Part shown: positions 33,711 through 47,038 of the stretch, in pieces
Position numbering within the stretch: position 1 is the first letter of the stretch
Layout of the letters: each line of letters begins with the position of its first letter
Position numbers and translations under genes: made by a program
Assembly: GCA_027886175.1 (NCBI GenBank)
Contig: JAJNNQ010000011.1
Coordinates: 5,022,001 to 5,086,000, forward strand
DNA: 64,000 nt
Direction of reading: 5' to 3'
Source: Phylloscopus collybita
Taxonomy: Eukaryota; Chordata; Aves; Passeriformes; Phylloscopidae
The notes under the pieces: model-generated
Databases searched by the model: none
Told to the model about the DNA's origin: nothing
What the model saw: only the letters and a program-made list of their open reading frames with translations

Positions 33711-34149
33711 ACTGAGAAAAACCACACAATCAACTTCTTCATCCTCAGCCCCTCCCAGGTTTGGGGTGGGGGAAAAAAAATGGATTGTAGAGCTTAATAA
33801 AGAGACTTGCCTTGTTTGCTTCCCTGCCAGCGGGTGAACCTCCCTGACATGATGATCACTGCTGCCACACCTGCTGCTAAAGAAAGTCAACAAATCTGCT
33901 CTCCCCAAGGAATTCCCAGTGTCTCTCTGTGTCCCGATGGATGTTCCTGCCCCTGCGTTCACCCAGGTGCCCACGGGGAGCCGAAAAGATGTGGAGCCCC
34001 CCCAGCCAGGTGTCTTCCCAACAGGGATCACCAGGGCTCTGCCCAACAGGGGTCACTGGGGATCATCCAACGCTGATCCTCCCACGGGGGATGGAGCTGG
34101 AGCAGCGCACGAAGCTCTTCCCGCTCTCAGGGCACTCCCAGGGCTTCCC

Positions 34150-35001
34150 TTAGTGGTGACTCCGCTGGTGTTGGGTCAAGTGAGAGCTCCTGGAGAAGCT
34201 CTTCCCACACTCAGGACACTCATAGGGCCTCTCCCCGGTGTGGATGCGCCGGTGGACAGTGAGGTGTGAGTTGCGGTTGAAGCCCTTCCTGCAGTCGGGG
34301 CAGCGGAAGGGCCTCTCCTCCGTGTGAATCCGCTGATGTCTGAGGAGATGGGAGCTGGTGTGAAACCTCTTCCCACACTCGGGACACTCGTAGGGCCTCT
34401 CCCCAGTGTGGATGCGCTGGTGGTTTCTCAGGTGGGAGCTGCATCCAAAGCCCTTCCCACATTCCAGGCAGGTGTAGGGCCATTCCCCAGTGTGGATCAC
34501 CTGGTGCTGGATCAGGGCTGAGCTTACTCTGAAGCTCTTCCCACATTCCCCACACTTGTAGGGCTTTTCCCCAGTGTGGATCATCTGGTGTTGCCTAAGA
34601 TTGCCCTTCCGGCTGAAGCTCATCCCACATTCCCCACACTTGTGAGGCCGTTTCCCAGTGTGGATCATCCGGTGTTTCCTCAGGACGGAGAGGTAACTGA
34701 AGCTCTTCCCACATTCCCCACACTCATAGGGCCGTTCCCCAGTGTGGATCACCTGGTGCCGGATCAGCTTGGACCTGTAGCTGAAGCCCTTCTCACATTC
34801 CAAGCACTTGTGGGGCTTCTCCCCTCCATCAGGCTTCTCCTCCAGCTCTGAGCTCCGGCTGGATCTCCGGCCGCCCTCCTGGCACAGGGGGGGTCTTTCC
34901 TCCTCGCAGCTCCCTGGGCTGGGTTTGCAGCCCCTCCTCCTGCCGGAGCTCCGGGGCTTTTCCTCCTCCTCCATCCGGACACTCCTTGAGAATGAAAAAT
35001 C
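34150..35001 (-). CDS. Z3: C2H2 zinc-finger protein, 8 fingers (last exon)
   Basis: The exon starts at 35001 after CCAAACCAG and stops at 34150. Linker as in Z1 ([16 protein letters not shown]...), then eight C2H2 fingers, all with their zinc ligands. The first finger has E in place of G after its second cysteine (CECEKGF). Fingers 2-3 (YLSVLRK and RKGNLRQ helices) differ from every sister. The ghost finger follows the stop. Upstream lie an L4 block, unit X and, beyond a 3.4-kb insertion, the CpG promoter shared with Z4. No upstream coding exon of the Z4 type is visible, so the start is unsettled. Confidence 0.8.
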   Translation of the reverse strand, partial: DFSFSRSVRMEEEEKPRSSGRRRGCKPSPGSCEEERPPLCQEGGRRSSRSSELEEKPDGGEKPHKCLECEKGFSYRSKLIRHQVIHTGERPYECGECGKSFSYLSVLRKHRMIHTGKRPHKCGECGMSFSRKGNLRQHQMIHTGEKPYKCGECGKSFRVSSALIQHQVIHTGEWPYTCLECGKGFGCSSHLRNHQRIHTGERPYECPECGKRFHTSSHLLRHQRIHTEERPFRCPDCRKGFNRNSHLTVHRRIHTGERPYECPECGKSFSRSSHLTQHQRSHH

Positions 35002-35289
35002 CTGGTTTGGGGAGAAAACAAGAGGAGAGAGCCTTAGGCTGGGGGTTCCTCCTTGCCCAAATTCCTCTCAGGAAATCATTGGTAACCTTGTGTCTGTAAG
35101 AACCTCCAAAATACAAAGATTCACCCCAAAAAGCCCTCTTAACATCAAGACACAGAACAAAAACTCTCCAAATATTCAGACTCAGCCAAAACCCCTTTCT
35201 AATTCATAAGGATGTCCTGGCAAATAGGGGACTCCCAGGGAAGGAAGAAGAGGAAAGTTTCTTTACAAAAAGATTCTGGGAATCTGCTT

Positions 35290-35735
35290 GGAGACATGGC
35301 CAGGCACTTGGACATAAGGAAGGGACAGAAGAAGCCCTCAGTTCCAGAAAATGTTATTCACTGACCACACAGACTGCTGCTCAGCCAAGGTCCTGCTCAG
35401 TTCATGAACTTGGAGAAGAAGAACAAAGAGTGAACAGAGCTGTGAATATCCCTGCCCAGACAGAAGTGGGGGGCATATTAAGGGGGGTATGTGGCAGGTG
35501 CATTGGGAAGTCTGTACCTCTCAAGCACTTCAGCCAGTGGGGAAAGGGAGAGGGAGATGCAGCCAGGAAAATTAGGATGAAAAGGAGGCTGCGTCCTCCA
35601 AAAACTGGAGAGACCCCGTGGGAAATGTCCCATGCCCTCTCCCTTGTTTTATGAATGAAATGACTTGTACAGGGCTCCTCTGCCTTCACTGTGGACACAA
35701 ACCTCTGGTGATGTGAAGTTTTCCACACACCTTGG
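35290..35735 (+). mobile_element. LTR-like repeat L4 (copy c), upstream of Z3
   Basis: Same block and orientation as at 8.99-9.44 kb, antisense to the finger gene. 35.74-36.35 kb to its right is the shared intronic spacer with no gene. Confidence 0.45.
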
Positions 35736-36353
35736 GACAGTGTCTGGAATTCATCCCACTGCCCGGGGCGGTGGGCAGTGAGTGGAGCTGAAGGTGCCTC
35801 ACCCAGTTTGGGTGATCGGCTCCCTTGGGTGGCGGCGGCACCGGGGATTGATTGGGGACCTGAGAGTGTCCAGGAGACAGACGAGTGACAGATCAGGGGA
35901 GCTGGGAAGAGTCAGCAGGAAGAGAGCACTGAAAATCTCATCAGGGAGGACACTGGGATCTTCAGGGAGGAAACATGGCAGGGCACCCATGCAGGGAGGA
36001 AAAGGGAAAGCCAGGAAGGGGTCCTGGCAAAAGGGATGATGATCCCAAAATGTCTCTGAAGGGTCCCTTGTGGGAATGTCGAGGCAGTTTGCACATTCTC
36101 CCAGAGGTAATTAAGGACATGGACACACAGGGGGGCAATTAGGGAAGTCAAGGAGGGATTTGGACAACAGGGGATGGATGGTGTTGGTGTGCTGGGAAGG
36201 GAAAGGGTGAAGGGGGATGTGCAGGAATATGGTGAAGGAAAGAAGCAGCAGCAGGAATCACTCTGGTAAGAAAAAGGATGATGGAAAAGAGGAAGAAGAA
36301 GGGAAATGCGGATTCTATGTGGAAGGATTGAGATTATCCTTGAATGACTTTGC

Positions 36354-36995
36354 TTGGGTCCCTGCAGAAATGAATGGTTTTGCAGAAAGCTCAGCAGCTG
36401 TCAGAGGATGAGCACCCACAGGCACTCAGGGGGGCTGCAGGAGGGGCAGAAGAAGCCCCTGCAGCACTTGGTCACAAAGGCACAGCAGGGGAAGAAGGCA
36501 AGAAGGGAGGAGGAAAAGGCCAAGGGGAAGGCAAAGGCCATGGCAGAGTTTCTACAGCCCCTGAGGGATCAAGCCCAGGGCCCAAGGGGGCCCCAGCACC
36601 CAGGGCACCGGCTCGGCCACAAGGACCTGGCAGAGGCATTGCCCTCCTGGGCAGGGGAGAGCCCACCCAAACAGCCCCTGGCAAGGAATCAGGCTTCCAG
36701 CTGCAGGCCACAAGGACACTGCAAGCACAGACAGCAGCACCCTCACCAGCAGCAAGTCCACCCCTGCAGGGACATGGACTGGGAGGGGTGGCAGAGCTCC
36801 CAGCACACCAGGGACCCACCGCACTGGAGCCCTGGAGAACATTCAGGGTGGCTCTGCATCGACAGGAGGCCTTTCCTCACAGACACAGGGGCCTTTCCAT
36901 CCACTCTCAATCTCACACCTAAGGGGGGAAAAGGCCAAAAATGTCTTTGATTATTCAGAAAATAAGTGGGAAAGATGAGCAGCTGTGTTTTATTC
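36354..36995 (+). repeat. Unit X, copy 2
   Basis: Full-length copy, very close to copy 1; it lacks three bases (one AAG) in the lysine-rich part. Both overlapping frames remain open. Intronic and antisense to Z3. Confidence 0.35.
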
Positions 36996-37101
36996 AACCA
37001 CTATTAGCAGATGTGGAGATGGGTTGGAAATGCAGGAATTTTCATTTGCTCCTAAATGTGATTGTCATTCACTGGGAAGGGATTTGATGGCTAATTTGGG
37101 A

Positions 37102-38235
37102 ATGCAAATTAATCTTGTCAAAGGTGATACACAGGCTAGTTCCCCTGTACCTCTGTGACAAATGTCTGGCAAGGCCTGGGCTGAAGTGAACCCAGAAGTG
37201 TGGGCAGCCCCAGGGAAATTGGGAAAATCAGATCCCCAGCCTCTCCAAATTCCTCTGAAGCCACCAAGACAAGTGGGGTCTAAAAGCAATCCCCTATTCC
37301 CAGGGAGGGAAGGAAGGGCTCACAGCCTGGTATTGAGCCCCTGGGAAAGGCAGGGCTTTTGGAGCCAGGGGTCTCTCCCTGTAATGCTCCTGTGCTGCCA
37401 GTCAGGAAATCAGATGGAATCCACAGAATGGTGCAGGACCTAAGAACAATAAACGAGATTCTGAAACCCAGGCACCCCACAGTCTCAGATCCTGACACCA
37501 TCTGGAACCAGGTTCCCTCCTCACACTGCTCCCATTCAGCCCTTGATGGAAAAGATGCTTTCTGGGGATGCCCACTCACACAGGATGGTGAACAGGGTTT
37601 GGCCTTGGAGTGGGAACAAGAGGGAGAATGGAAAATGGGAAAGACATGGACGGTGCTGCTGCAGGGATGCAGGGAAGCACCAGCCTGATTGGGGCAAGCC
37701 TTGCAGAAAACATCAAAAGAATTCACCTCACCCCCAGGGATTGGGTTAATGCAGGGTGTGGATGACTCCAGCTCCAGTCAGGAGGACAAGAAGAAGTGGT
37801 AGAAGAAGCCTCTGTGAAATGGCTCAGTTTTCAGGCTAAAAAGCATCTTGGAGTATTTGATAAAAAAGCAGAAGGTGTCGAGAAAAAGATTTAATATTTG
37901 GGACATATTTTGGCTGAAGTTTTCTGGTGTATTTACCCAGAGAAGGTCCAAGGAATCTCAGAAGTAACCTTACCCAGGACTAAAAAGGAGATGTGACAGT
38001 TCTGAGGATTAACAGGGAATTGCAGGACCTGGACTGAGGATTCTCTGCTCCAGCCAGAACATTGTGTGACTTTGTAACCCCAGACAGCCTCAGTGTTATG
38101 GGATGGACACGAGAAAGAGAACAAAGCTGGAGAAAATAAAAACCCCAAATGATTGATGCCCCAGCCATGGCTCTCCCAGGTTCAGCAAAGGAACTGGAAT
38201 TGCCTGGGAATGTCAAACAGGCCACGGCTGAGCCT
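37102..38235 (+). pseudogene. ERV pol remnant: protease end, reverse transcriptase, start of next domain
   Basis: Begins exactly where the sister arms are interrupted (after GGCTAATTTGGG). Successive frames show the protease/RT junction, the RT N-terminal region (motifs PGVSPCNAP, MVQDLR and DAFWGCPL near 37360-37580), a stretch around VQGISEVTLPRTKKEM near 37950 and a final segment at 38150-38230. Several frameshifts and stops break it; the catalytic YXDD region is not readable. Gammaretrovirus-like by motif. It ends against segment S. Confidence 0.7.
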
Positions 38236-39160
38236 GCACTGAAGGCAAGGGAGCAGCAGCCAGGGCTCCACAGCGGGGGAAGCCCCTGTGCCTGCCCACA
38301 GATCCTCTGCTGGAATGCTCTGCCTGGGCACCCTCCCTTGGCATCTCCAGGCACTGCGGGCCAATCCTTGCTGCCACTGCTGCAGCTTCAGGGCTTTCTG
38401 TGCCTGCACTGCCACAGGGGCTGGGGAGACACCGGGAGAATTCCACTCTGGGCCTCAGCCACACTCACACTCTGGGCTGGCTGGGCTCAGATGGGTGGAA
38501 AATAGACCGACTTTAAAATTGGTTTTTATTTCATTTCTCCACTCAGCCTCGGTTGGCCTTTGCCCCGGGGAAAGGAATTTTCAAGGTTTTATTTGAAGGG
38601 ATGTTACAGCACTCAGCAGAGATGAGTTGAACATCTCACCAGACTGGGAAGAGCCCAAAAGATCCCCACAGAGAGAACGACCATCAACAAAACATCAACG
38701 ACCATCAGCAACCAGCAACCAACACCCACCCCAGACACTGCCCCTGGAAGAGCTGCAGACACCTGGGCTGGAAAAGGCTGAGAAGGAATTCCAGCAGTGC
38801 AGCCCTGATTAACATCAGAGGCAAAGGAATCCGGGTCCAACAGGAAATCAAATCCTGAGAACTCAGCAACTTGGAAGCAATGAACATCAAACCAAGGGAT
38901 TTCTATGGGTTCAGACTGTAAAAAGTTTTGGAAAAATCCAGTAAAACTCACATGTCATGGAATGATTTTCTCTGCACACCGGGCTATGTGTGGATGAAAT
39001 GATTTCTGTTGCACATCCTGGCCAGAATCAAGTGATGCCTTGACTCTCTAACACTAAATGTATTGTTGGAGAGTTTTGGGTTTTCTCACAGTTTCAGTGA
39101 CAAGATCACCATTTAGTAGTTTTCTGCAATAATCCTACTTTTCAATTCTCAGTTAGGTTT
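38236..39160 (-). repeat. Segment S, copy 2
   Basis: Inverted, near-identical copy of 13.00-13.89 kb, adjoining an ERV remnant here as well. 39.16-39.38 kb to its right is AT-rich with nothing recognised. Confidence 0.55.
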
Positions 39161-39379
39161 GGACCAGGAACGTGCGAATCAAATTGTAGTCTTAGGAGAC
39201 GAAATACAAAAGCCTTAATTGCTTTGGAATGTTTTTGTGTGTGTTTGTGTGTGGCACTTAGTAATCTAAAAATTTAGGGATATAGCTTTTTCGAAGTTCA
39301 CATTTAGGTTGCATTTTGCAAAACTAGAAGAGCTTTAAAGATGACACTTGAACGTATAAACAGTTAATAAAATAATTAA

Positions 39380-39540
39380 AAAAAGAGGCTGCCTACTACA
39401 ACAACTGGAGAGACCGCATGGCAAATGCCGCATGGCCTCTCCCTTTGTTCATGAATAAAGTCACTTTTACAGGACTCCTCTGGCTCCTTCGGGGACAGAA
39501 ACCTCTGGCGATGCCAATTTTCCCGCCCAGGCCCGGGGAC
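39380..39540 (+). mobile_element. LTR 3' part with intact AATAAA
   Basis: GGAGAGACCGCATGGCAAATGCC... CATGAATAAAGTCAC matches the L4 right end but keeps a true polyadenylation signal (near 39454). It supports reading L4 as an LTR. Confidence 0.5.
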
Positions 39541-40080
39541 AGCGCAGCGCCTCCGTCCTACCCACAGGAACCGGGACGAGCCAGCGCTGCTCCGGCCCCG
39601 GCTCCTGCCCAGGCACCCGCGGGAAGGAGACCGCGGGCAGCCGCTCCCGCAGCGCCCTCAGGCCACGGGGAACACGGCGCGGACACGGCACAACCCAGCC
39701 ACAGCCAGAGCCCCCTGCCGCCCCCTCCGCCCGCAGCCAGCCCCGAGCCCCGGCACAACCCAGCGCGGCTCCCACCTGCGCCGGGGCCGCTCCTCAGCCG
39801 AGCTCCGCCGCCGCCGCCGCCGCCTCCACACCGAGGATCCGAAAATGGCGCCCCTGAAAAGCCAGGGCTGTCCTTCTGCCCGCTCTGCCCAATCACCGTG
39901 CAGCGAGAGCCAGGAGTGACGGCACCATCAGCCAATGGCAGCGATCCAGGGGCGGGCTCTGCACACGGCCCAGCCCCGCCCCGCGCTCTCAGGCCCCGCC
40001 CCCGGGCTGTCTGAGGGCAAAGCCGCAGATGAGGAACAGCCCTGGGACGGGCCCGGGCCCGAGGCGGGATGGAGCTGAAA
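39541..40080. promoter_or_regulatory. Extra CpG promoter module inside the insertion
   Basis: CpG-rich, with an ATGGCGCC core near 39845 and CCAAT boxes near 39890 and 39932. It resembles the first module at 2.4-2.87 kb more than the finger-pair promoters, and lies within the 3.4-kb block that splits the Z3 arm. Confidence 0.5.
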
Positions 40081-40475
40081 ACACAAACAAAGTTCTCCGC
40101 ACCTCCCGCACCGCCTTGCCCAGCCCTGCGTGTTCGCTGGCACCGGCTCAGAGGAAAGCCCTCCGTTCTCCTACCCGTAATTAGGAACATCAGTGCATGG
40201 GTTGGATTTCCCCCCAAAAGGGAAAGAAAAAAGCAAACTCAAGGGAGATGTAGCCCCCCACCCATCCCGGGGGGTTCGGCCCCTCACCTTTCAGCCCCGG
40301 GAACAGCGCCGGGACTGGGCGGGTCCGAAGCGGGACTGGGGGGGCATAGGGGGCTCCCCAGTACCGAGGGGGACCCTTGGGGCTCGGTCCTGTCCTTCCC
40401 CCGCCGTTATCAGTGGGGACCACCCTTATCACCAGGGACCCCCCACTCGCAAACTACCGGGGCCCCCCACTGACC
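40081..40475. other. GC-rich spacer, no gene seen
   Basis: Right end of the insertion; the match to sister arms resumes at about 40473 (CCGGGACCCTCCCATTG). No exon is supported. Confidence 0.35.
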
Positions 40476-40679
40476 GGGACCCTCCCATTGTCTGCCACCC
40501 CTCCTTCAACGACCCCCCCAAACCTCTAGGACCCTTCCCATCCTTGAGCCCCCCCAGTGCGCCAGGACCCACCACTCACCGCCCCTCTCCCACCCATGGG
40601 AACCCCCCCTCACCGCGTCCCCCCCAATCACCAGGACCCTCCCAATCCATGGGACCCCCGCACTCACCACGCACCCCCC

Positions 40680-41060
40680 TCAGAGCCCCCCGGGCCCAGC
40701 GCCGGGGCCGCTCCGCAGCCGAGGTACCCGAGAAATGCCGCCTGCAGAGCCCGCCACTCGCCGCGATTGGCTGGTTCTGCCGTCACTCCTGGGTCTGACT
40801 GCGCGCTGATTGGGCAGAGCAGAGCAGGGACACGCCCACGTCTCGCCCCCATCGCGTAGAAGAGCCGCCATTTTTTGGATCCTCTGTGTGGAGGAGGCGG
40901 CGGCGGAGCTCGGAGGCGGCTCCGGAGCTCGGAGGCGGCTCCGGAGCTCGGAGGCGGCTCCGGCGCAGGTGGGAGCCGCGCTGGGTTGTGCCGGGGCTCG
41001 GGGCTCGGGGCTGGCTGCGGGCGGAGGGGGCGGCAGGGGGCTCTGGCTGTGGCTGGGTTG
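40680..41060. promoter_or_regulatory. Divergent CpG promoter between Z3 and Z4
   Basis: Same block as at 11.03-11.40 kb, with CCAAT boxes in inverted orientation and the GCCGCCATTTTT site near 40865. It holds extra tandem copies of a GCTCGGAGGCGGCTCCGGA unit (near 40908-40960) not present in the other two. Confidence 0.65.
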
Positions 41061-41189
41061 TGCCGTGTCCTCCTTAATATGCACCCCCCTTTTGTATCAC
41101 ATCCGATATTCCTGGCTCTGTTCAGGCTTTGTTCTTCTTCTCCAGGTTCAGGAATTCAGCAGGATCTTGGCTGAGCAGCAGTCCGTGTC

Positions 41190-42060
41190 AATGAGTAACA
41201 TTTTCTGGAACTGATGACTTTCTCTCATTCCTTCCTTATCTCCAAGTCCCCGTCCCTCTCTCCGAGCAGATTTCAGTCATTGACTCTGTTTTTTCTTCCT
41301 GGGTCTTGGTTTTGGGATTATTGTCAGTGAGCTCAATTCTGAGAAAAACGAAAATTCAATCTTAGAATATTTTCCAAAAGTTTTCCTGGCCATCAGCCAA
41401 GGAACACCCTGCACTTTAAGGCAGCCTTATCTCTGTGCTGTTCCTTTACTGAGTTACATGAATATTCATGAGTTTCATGCTCTACTCAAATTTTCTTGGC
41501 AGCTTTTGATGTTATAGAAGCTTTTCTTTATTTTGGTTTTCTGCTGTGCCGAATCTATGTAATATCCTCCAGATCAGGTCAATCTCTTTATTTCTTCTTG
41601 TGGCCTCATCCTGTTGTTTCACACTTCCCAGAGAGCGAACAGTTCACAAACTCTTCTCTCCTTCTTCTCTGCTGCTCTGGTTTGTGTGGCCCTTATCTCA
41701 TCCCTTGGAGAGGTCAGTCAGCAGCTGTGGGAAACACCCTGATTGCTTTATACAGTTCTCTGGGTTACACACAAGTATTTGACCATTTTCTATTTTGCCC
41801 AGGCCTACAGTACAATACATTCATCCCATGATCAGTTCTAGAAGCTGTCAGGTGTCTACATCAACATCAAATACTCATCCCACTGCTGCTTCCATGAGTT
41901 ACACGGTGCAGACTTCAAATGAGCAATGAGGTTAAATGAGCAAGCAGCTCAAAGGGATTCTGAACTGCACTGTGCTTACAATCAATAACCACAGATAAAG
42001 ACCAGCACACAAATGTGAAAGCCAATATTCTGGGGTCATTTTCCACAATTCCCTGTCCTT
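41190..42060 (+). mobile_element. LTR-like intronic block, Z4 side
   Basis: Contains the CATCAGCCAAGGAACACC block, then an L2-like stretch (41.57-41.83 kb) and a tail to 42.06 kb. Its mirror image lies at 56.6-57.5 kb in the Z5 arm. 42.06-42.48 kb carries further mirrored intronic sequence without a gene. Confidence 0.45.
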
Positions 42061-42479
42061 TTGTAGCCGTTTGTGGCTCAGGAGGCCTGGCTGCCACCTG
42101 CATCCCCTTGCTCAGCTGCTGACTGAGCTGCACTCAGCAAGGTGTCCTGCATGGCCCAAAGATGAGAGTTGCTGTAGCACAGAAGAGGAGGAAGAGCATT
42201 CGTTTAACCCCTGGTGTGCCAGGGAACCCCGACACCGTGTCCCATTCCCATCCTTTCCAGGTTTGGGCCGGAACATGAGCTGCTTTCTTATTCCTTTGTT
42301 CTCTGTTTCACCACTTTTCCGTTGTCATCTCTTTGCCAACAGCATCTTGAGTCATTTAATTTTCCACACTGTGCTCCTCCTCCTGCTCATGGATAATCTG
42401 ACCCCATCCCATGGTGAAATGTTGTGTTCCTGGTTTGAGTGGGTTGGTGGGCCAGACTCAGGAGCTGGATCTGTCTGCT

Positions 42480-43150
42480 TGGTTCTTATTTGGAGGACAG
42501 CTTGTAATCTAATTTTTGCTTGCAGTGTCCTTGTGGCCTGCAGCTGGCAGCCTGATTCCTTGCCAGGGGCTGTTTGGGTGGGCTCTCCCCTGCCCAGGAG
42601 GGCAATGCCTCTGCCAGGTCCTTGTGGCCGAGCCGGTGCCCTGGGTGCTGGGGCCCCCTTGGGCCCTGGGCTTGATCCCTCAGGGGCTGTAGAAACTCTG
42701 CCATGGCCTTTGCCTTCTTCCCCTTGGCCTTTTCCTCCTCCCTTCTTGCCTTCTTCCCCTGCTGTGCCTTTGTGACCAAGTGCTGCAGGGGCTTCTTCTG
42801 CCCCTCCTGCAGCCCCCCTGAGTGCCTGTGGGTGCTCATCCTCTGCCAGCTGCTGAGCTTTCTGCAAAACCATTCATTTCTGCAGCGCCCCAAACAAAGT
42901 CATTCAAAGATAATCTCGATCATTGCAGGTGGAATCCACATTTCCCATCTTCTTCCTCTTTTTCATCATCCTTTTTCTTCCCACAGCGATTCCTGCTGCT
43001 GCTTCTTGCCTTCACCATATTCCTGCACACTGCCCTTCAACCTTTCCCTTCCCAGCACACCAACACCATCCATCCCCTGTTGTCCGAATCCCTTCTTGAC
43101 TTCCCTAATTGCCCCCCTGGGTGTCCATGTCCTTAATTACTTCTGGGAGA
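42480..43150 (-). repeat. Unit X, copy 3 (truncated)
   Basis: Inverted relative to copies 1 and 2, so again antisense to its finger gene (Z4). It ends early at CACTGCAAGC, where it joins another intronic sequence, the same junction region as in copy 4. Confidence 0.35.
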
Positions 43151-43435
43151 ATGTGTAAACTGCCTGGACATTGTCCCAAGGGCACTTCATAGACTTTTGG
43201 GATCATCATCCCTTTTGCTAGGATGCCTTCCTGGCTTTCCCTTTTCCACCCTGCATGGGTGTCCTGCCCTGTTTCCTCCCTGAAGATCCCAGAGTCCTCC
43301 CTGATGAGATTTTCAGTGCTCTCTCCCTGCTGACTCTTCCCAGCCCCCCCTGATCTGTCACTCGTCTGTCTCCTGGACACTCTCGGGTCCCCAGTCAATC
43401 CTGGGGGCAGGAGGAGAAGGGAAGGAGAAGCAGGG

Positions 43436-44728
<1,293 letters not shown>

Positions 44729-45044
44729 GGGAAGCCCAGGGAGTGCCCTGAGAGCGGGAAGAGCTTCGTGCGCTGCTCCAGCTCCATCCCCCATGGGAGG
44801 ATCAGCGTTGGATGATCCCCAGTGACCCCTGTTGGGCAGAGCCCTGGTGATCCCTGTTGGGAAGACACCTGGCTGGGGATGCTCCATATCTTCCTGTCTC
44901 CCTGTGGGCACCTGGATGAATGCAGGGGCAGGAACATCCATCGGGACGCAGTGCAACACTGGGAATTCTTTGGGGAGACTGAATTGGTTGACTTTCAGCC
45001 CCAGGAAATCTTTTTGTTCAGTCCTATCTTCTGGGGCCTCAAGG

Positions 45045-45105
45045 AATAGTGGATGATTTTAAAGATCTTTTCCAACCTCAGGGATTCTACCGTTTTGATT
45101 TCGTA
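45045..45105 (+). mobile_element. CR1 LINE 3' tail
   Basis: GATGATTTTAAAGATCTTTT, then CCAACCTCAGGGATTCTA, matches the conserved end of avian CR1 elements. It lies about 300 bases beyond the Z4 stop, where the other finger genes have an L1 LTR. 45.10-45.35 kb holds nothing recognised. Confidence 0.5.
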
Positions 45106-45354
45106 TTGTCCAAGGGCGTCTTCTGCAGCCAAATGGTTATTATCTGGGGCCAAGATCAATGTTTTGGAGACAGTGGGGTGGAAACCCCTCCAATGAAAGT
45201 TCTTCCCTCCCACCCAAACACATGGATCCTCAGCTGGCACGGACAGAGAAATCCTTTTCATTTGGCCTTGATTTGCTTTTCATTTCTCTTCATTATTTCA
45301 AAAAAATCCGAGACTGGGGTAAAAATAAGGACATTGAACTAAGACCTGGGTGAG

Positions 45355-45560
45355 GACATGGGGGGACATAGACCTGGAGAGTGACATGGGGACACATGGA
45401 CATGGACGGGGACGTGGCCATTCCTGGGGACACAGGGGGACACGGGCTCAGATGGAGATGTGGGGGACAGTGAGAGGGATGGAAACCTGGTGGGGAGACA
45501 GCCATGGGTGAGGAGGCCATGGTGGGACATGGCCAGTGACATGTGGGGACATGGCCATGG
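45355..45560. repeat. GGGACATG-type low-complexity repeat
   Basis: Irregular GGACATGG/GGGGACAC units. A mirror-image copy of part of it lies at 55.36-55.51 kb. Confidence 0.55.
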
Positions 45561-45664
45561 CCGGTGCCATGGGGGGAACTTGCAGGGGCTGTGGGGGATG
45601 CTGGGTGTGAGGGAGTTGAGGGTTCCTGGGAGGGACTTGGGGCTTGCTGAGGGCTTTGGGGACC

Positions 45665-45830
45665 CCAGGCCGAGCGGCTCTGGCTGCGCTTGGAGACCCT
45701 GGGGGAGGTTCTGGGGCAGCTGCTCAAGGAGCCCCTGACCTGGAGCCCCAGCCGGGCATTGGACTCCTGGAGGGGAATGAACGTCCTTGTCCCCAGGAGG
45801 GAAATCCCAGCAGCCCCAGGGTGTTGGGGG
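45665..45830 (+). other. Possible orphan exon
   Basis: Behind GGGGACCCCAG, an open stretch (AERLWLRLETLGEVLGQLLK...) has the look of a helical coding exon and a faint likeness to the start of genes A and B (leucine spacing around a TLGE motif). No partner exon or clean donor was found. Confidence 0.25.
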
Positions 45831-46026
45831 CAGCTGAGAGGCCACAAAAAAGAAGGGGAAAGCCAGACAGAGTTGTCCCCCTCCAAAACTACTCCCCAAA
45901 AATCCCCAAACTCATGGATTCTTGCAGGAAAAAGCTGCCAGGAGGTGCCTGAATTAAGGGAAAGGAGGGATGAGACCCCTAGACTGAGCACGAGGGGCCT
46001 GGGACCCCCAAACCCAAGCATGGTTG

Positions 46027-46098
46027 TCTTGGGCTATGCAACCAAAAATGTGTGTTCTGTTTGATGTGTTGAAAGCAGCTGGGGAGATGTTTATCTTT
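46027..46098 (+). mobile_element. L3 LTR start fragment
   Basis: TGTCTTGGGCTATGCAACC... repeats the first 70 bases of the L3 element at 19377, then is cut by the L5 LTR. Confidence 0.5.
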
Positions 46099-47038
46099 TG
46101 TTGTGGTGTATTTTTATTGTGTTTCCAATTGCAGGTCAGTTTTGATGGTCAGTTTTATACACCACCGCCCCACATTTTGTATTGCTATATTATATTTTAA
46201 CCCTAATGAATTGTTGTAGTCGCTGCTTGTCATATTTGGGTTTTCTGAAGTTCTTTCCCAGGGACCTAAACTGACAAACAAGGTCACACTTTTTAAACTA
46301 TCTTGTTTTTCACATGTCTCTCCTAAGGAGGGACTTTGCTTGTTGACCCTTGGTATGACCAATGGTTCAAAGGATCCCACCTCTTAGGTGGGCACATTGT
46401 AAACAGGTATAAAAATAGGTTTTGAGAATAAAGCAGCCCCTTTTCGGAACATCAGCTTTCTGAACCACGAGTCCATGTCTTTCTTTTGTGTCCAACAGCT
46501 ACAGATTGTTCCTTTCCCCTGTACTGTTGGTTCTGCCCTGGTTGTCTGTCTTCCCTAGACCTGCCCTTCCCGCCTCGTACAGAACTGTCAGTCCTTCCCT
46601 GGCCCTGCCCCTTCTTCCAGACCCTTCCCTGTCAATCCCCCAACCTTCGATGCCCCAGTGGTTGGTTTAAACTGTTCCCTCCCCTTGTGTTCTTTCATTG
46701 CTCTGTGCATTGTACTCCCCGCCTTATGTTCCTCCCCCATGTCACCCTCATTGGTTGGAAATTGTATCTTCTCCCCAGACCTCCCCCACTTATCAGCCCC
46801 TGCAAGCCCAGGTTCTGTGCCTTTTTCTGTCCCTGACCCTCTGGGCAATAAACACCTTTGGAAATCCCACAGAAGGCCTCTCCCTGTCCCTTGTCCCTGC
46901 CCTGGACGCGTGCCACCTGTGCTATAGAGCAGCTGTGCCCTGCAGCTGCACCCCGGATTGCCTGGCTTTCTGGGGGCAGCCCACTCCTGGTGCCGGTGCC
47001 GGGAGCTGGCTGGGCTGAAGGACACCGGCATCGCGTCA
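46099..47038 (+). mobile_element. LTR of family L5 (copy b), interrupted
   Basis: Matches 23.49-24.13 kb, with AATAAA near 46848, but is split by a nested LTR at 46215-46503. Confidence 0.6.
46215..46503 (+). mobile_element. Nested solo LTR with target-site duplication
   Basis: The element is 289 bases with TGTAG/CTACA inverted ends, a GTATAAAAATAG TATA box near 46409 and AATAAA near 46429. It is flanked by ATTGT on both sides. The uninterrupted site is seen in the other L5 copy near 23600 (CTAATGGATTGTTCC). Confidence 0.8.
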
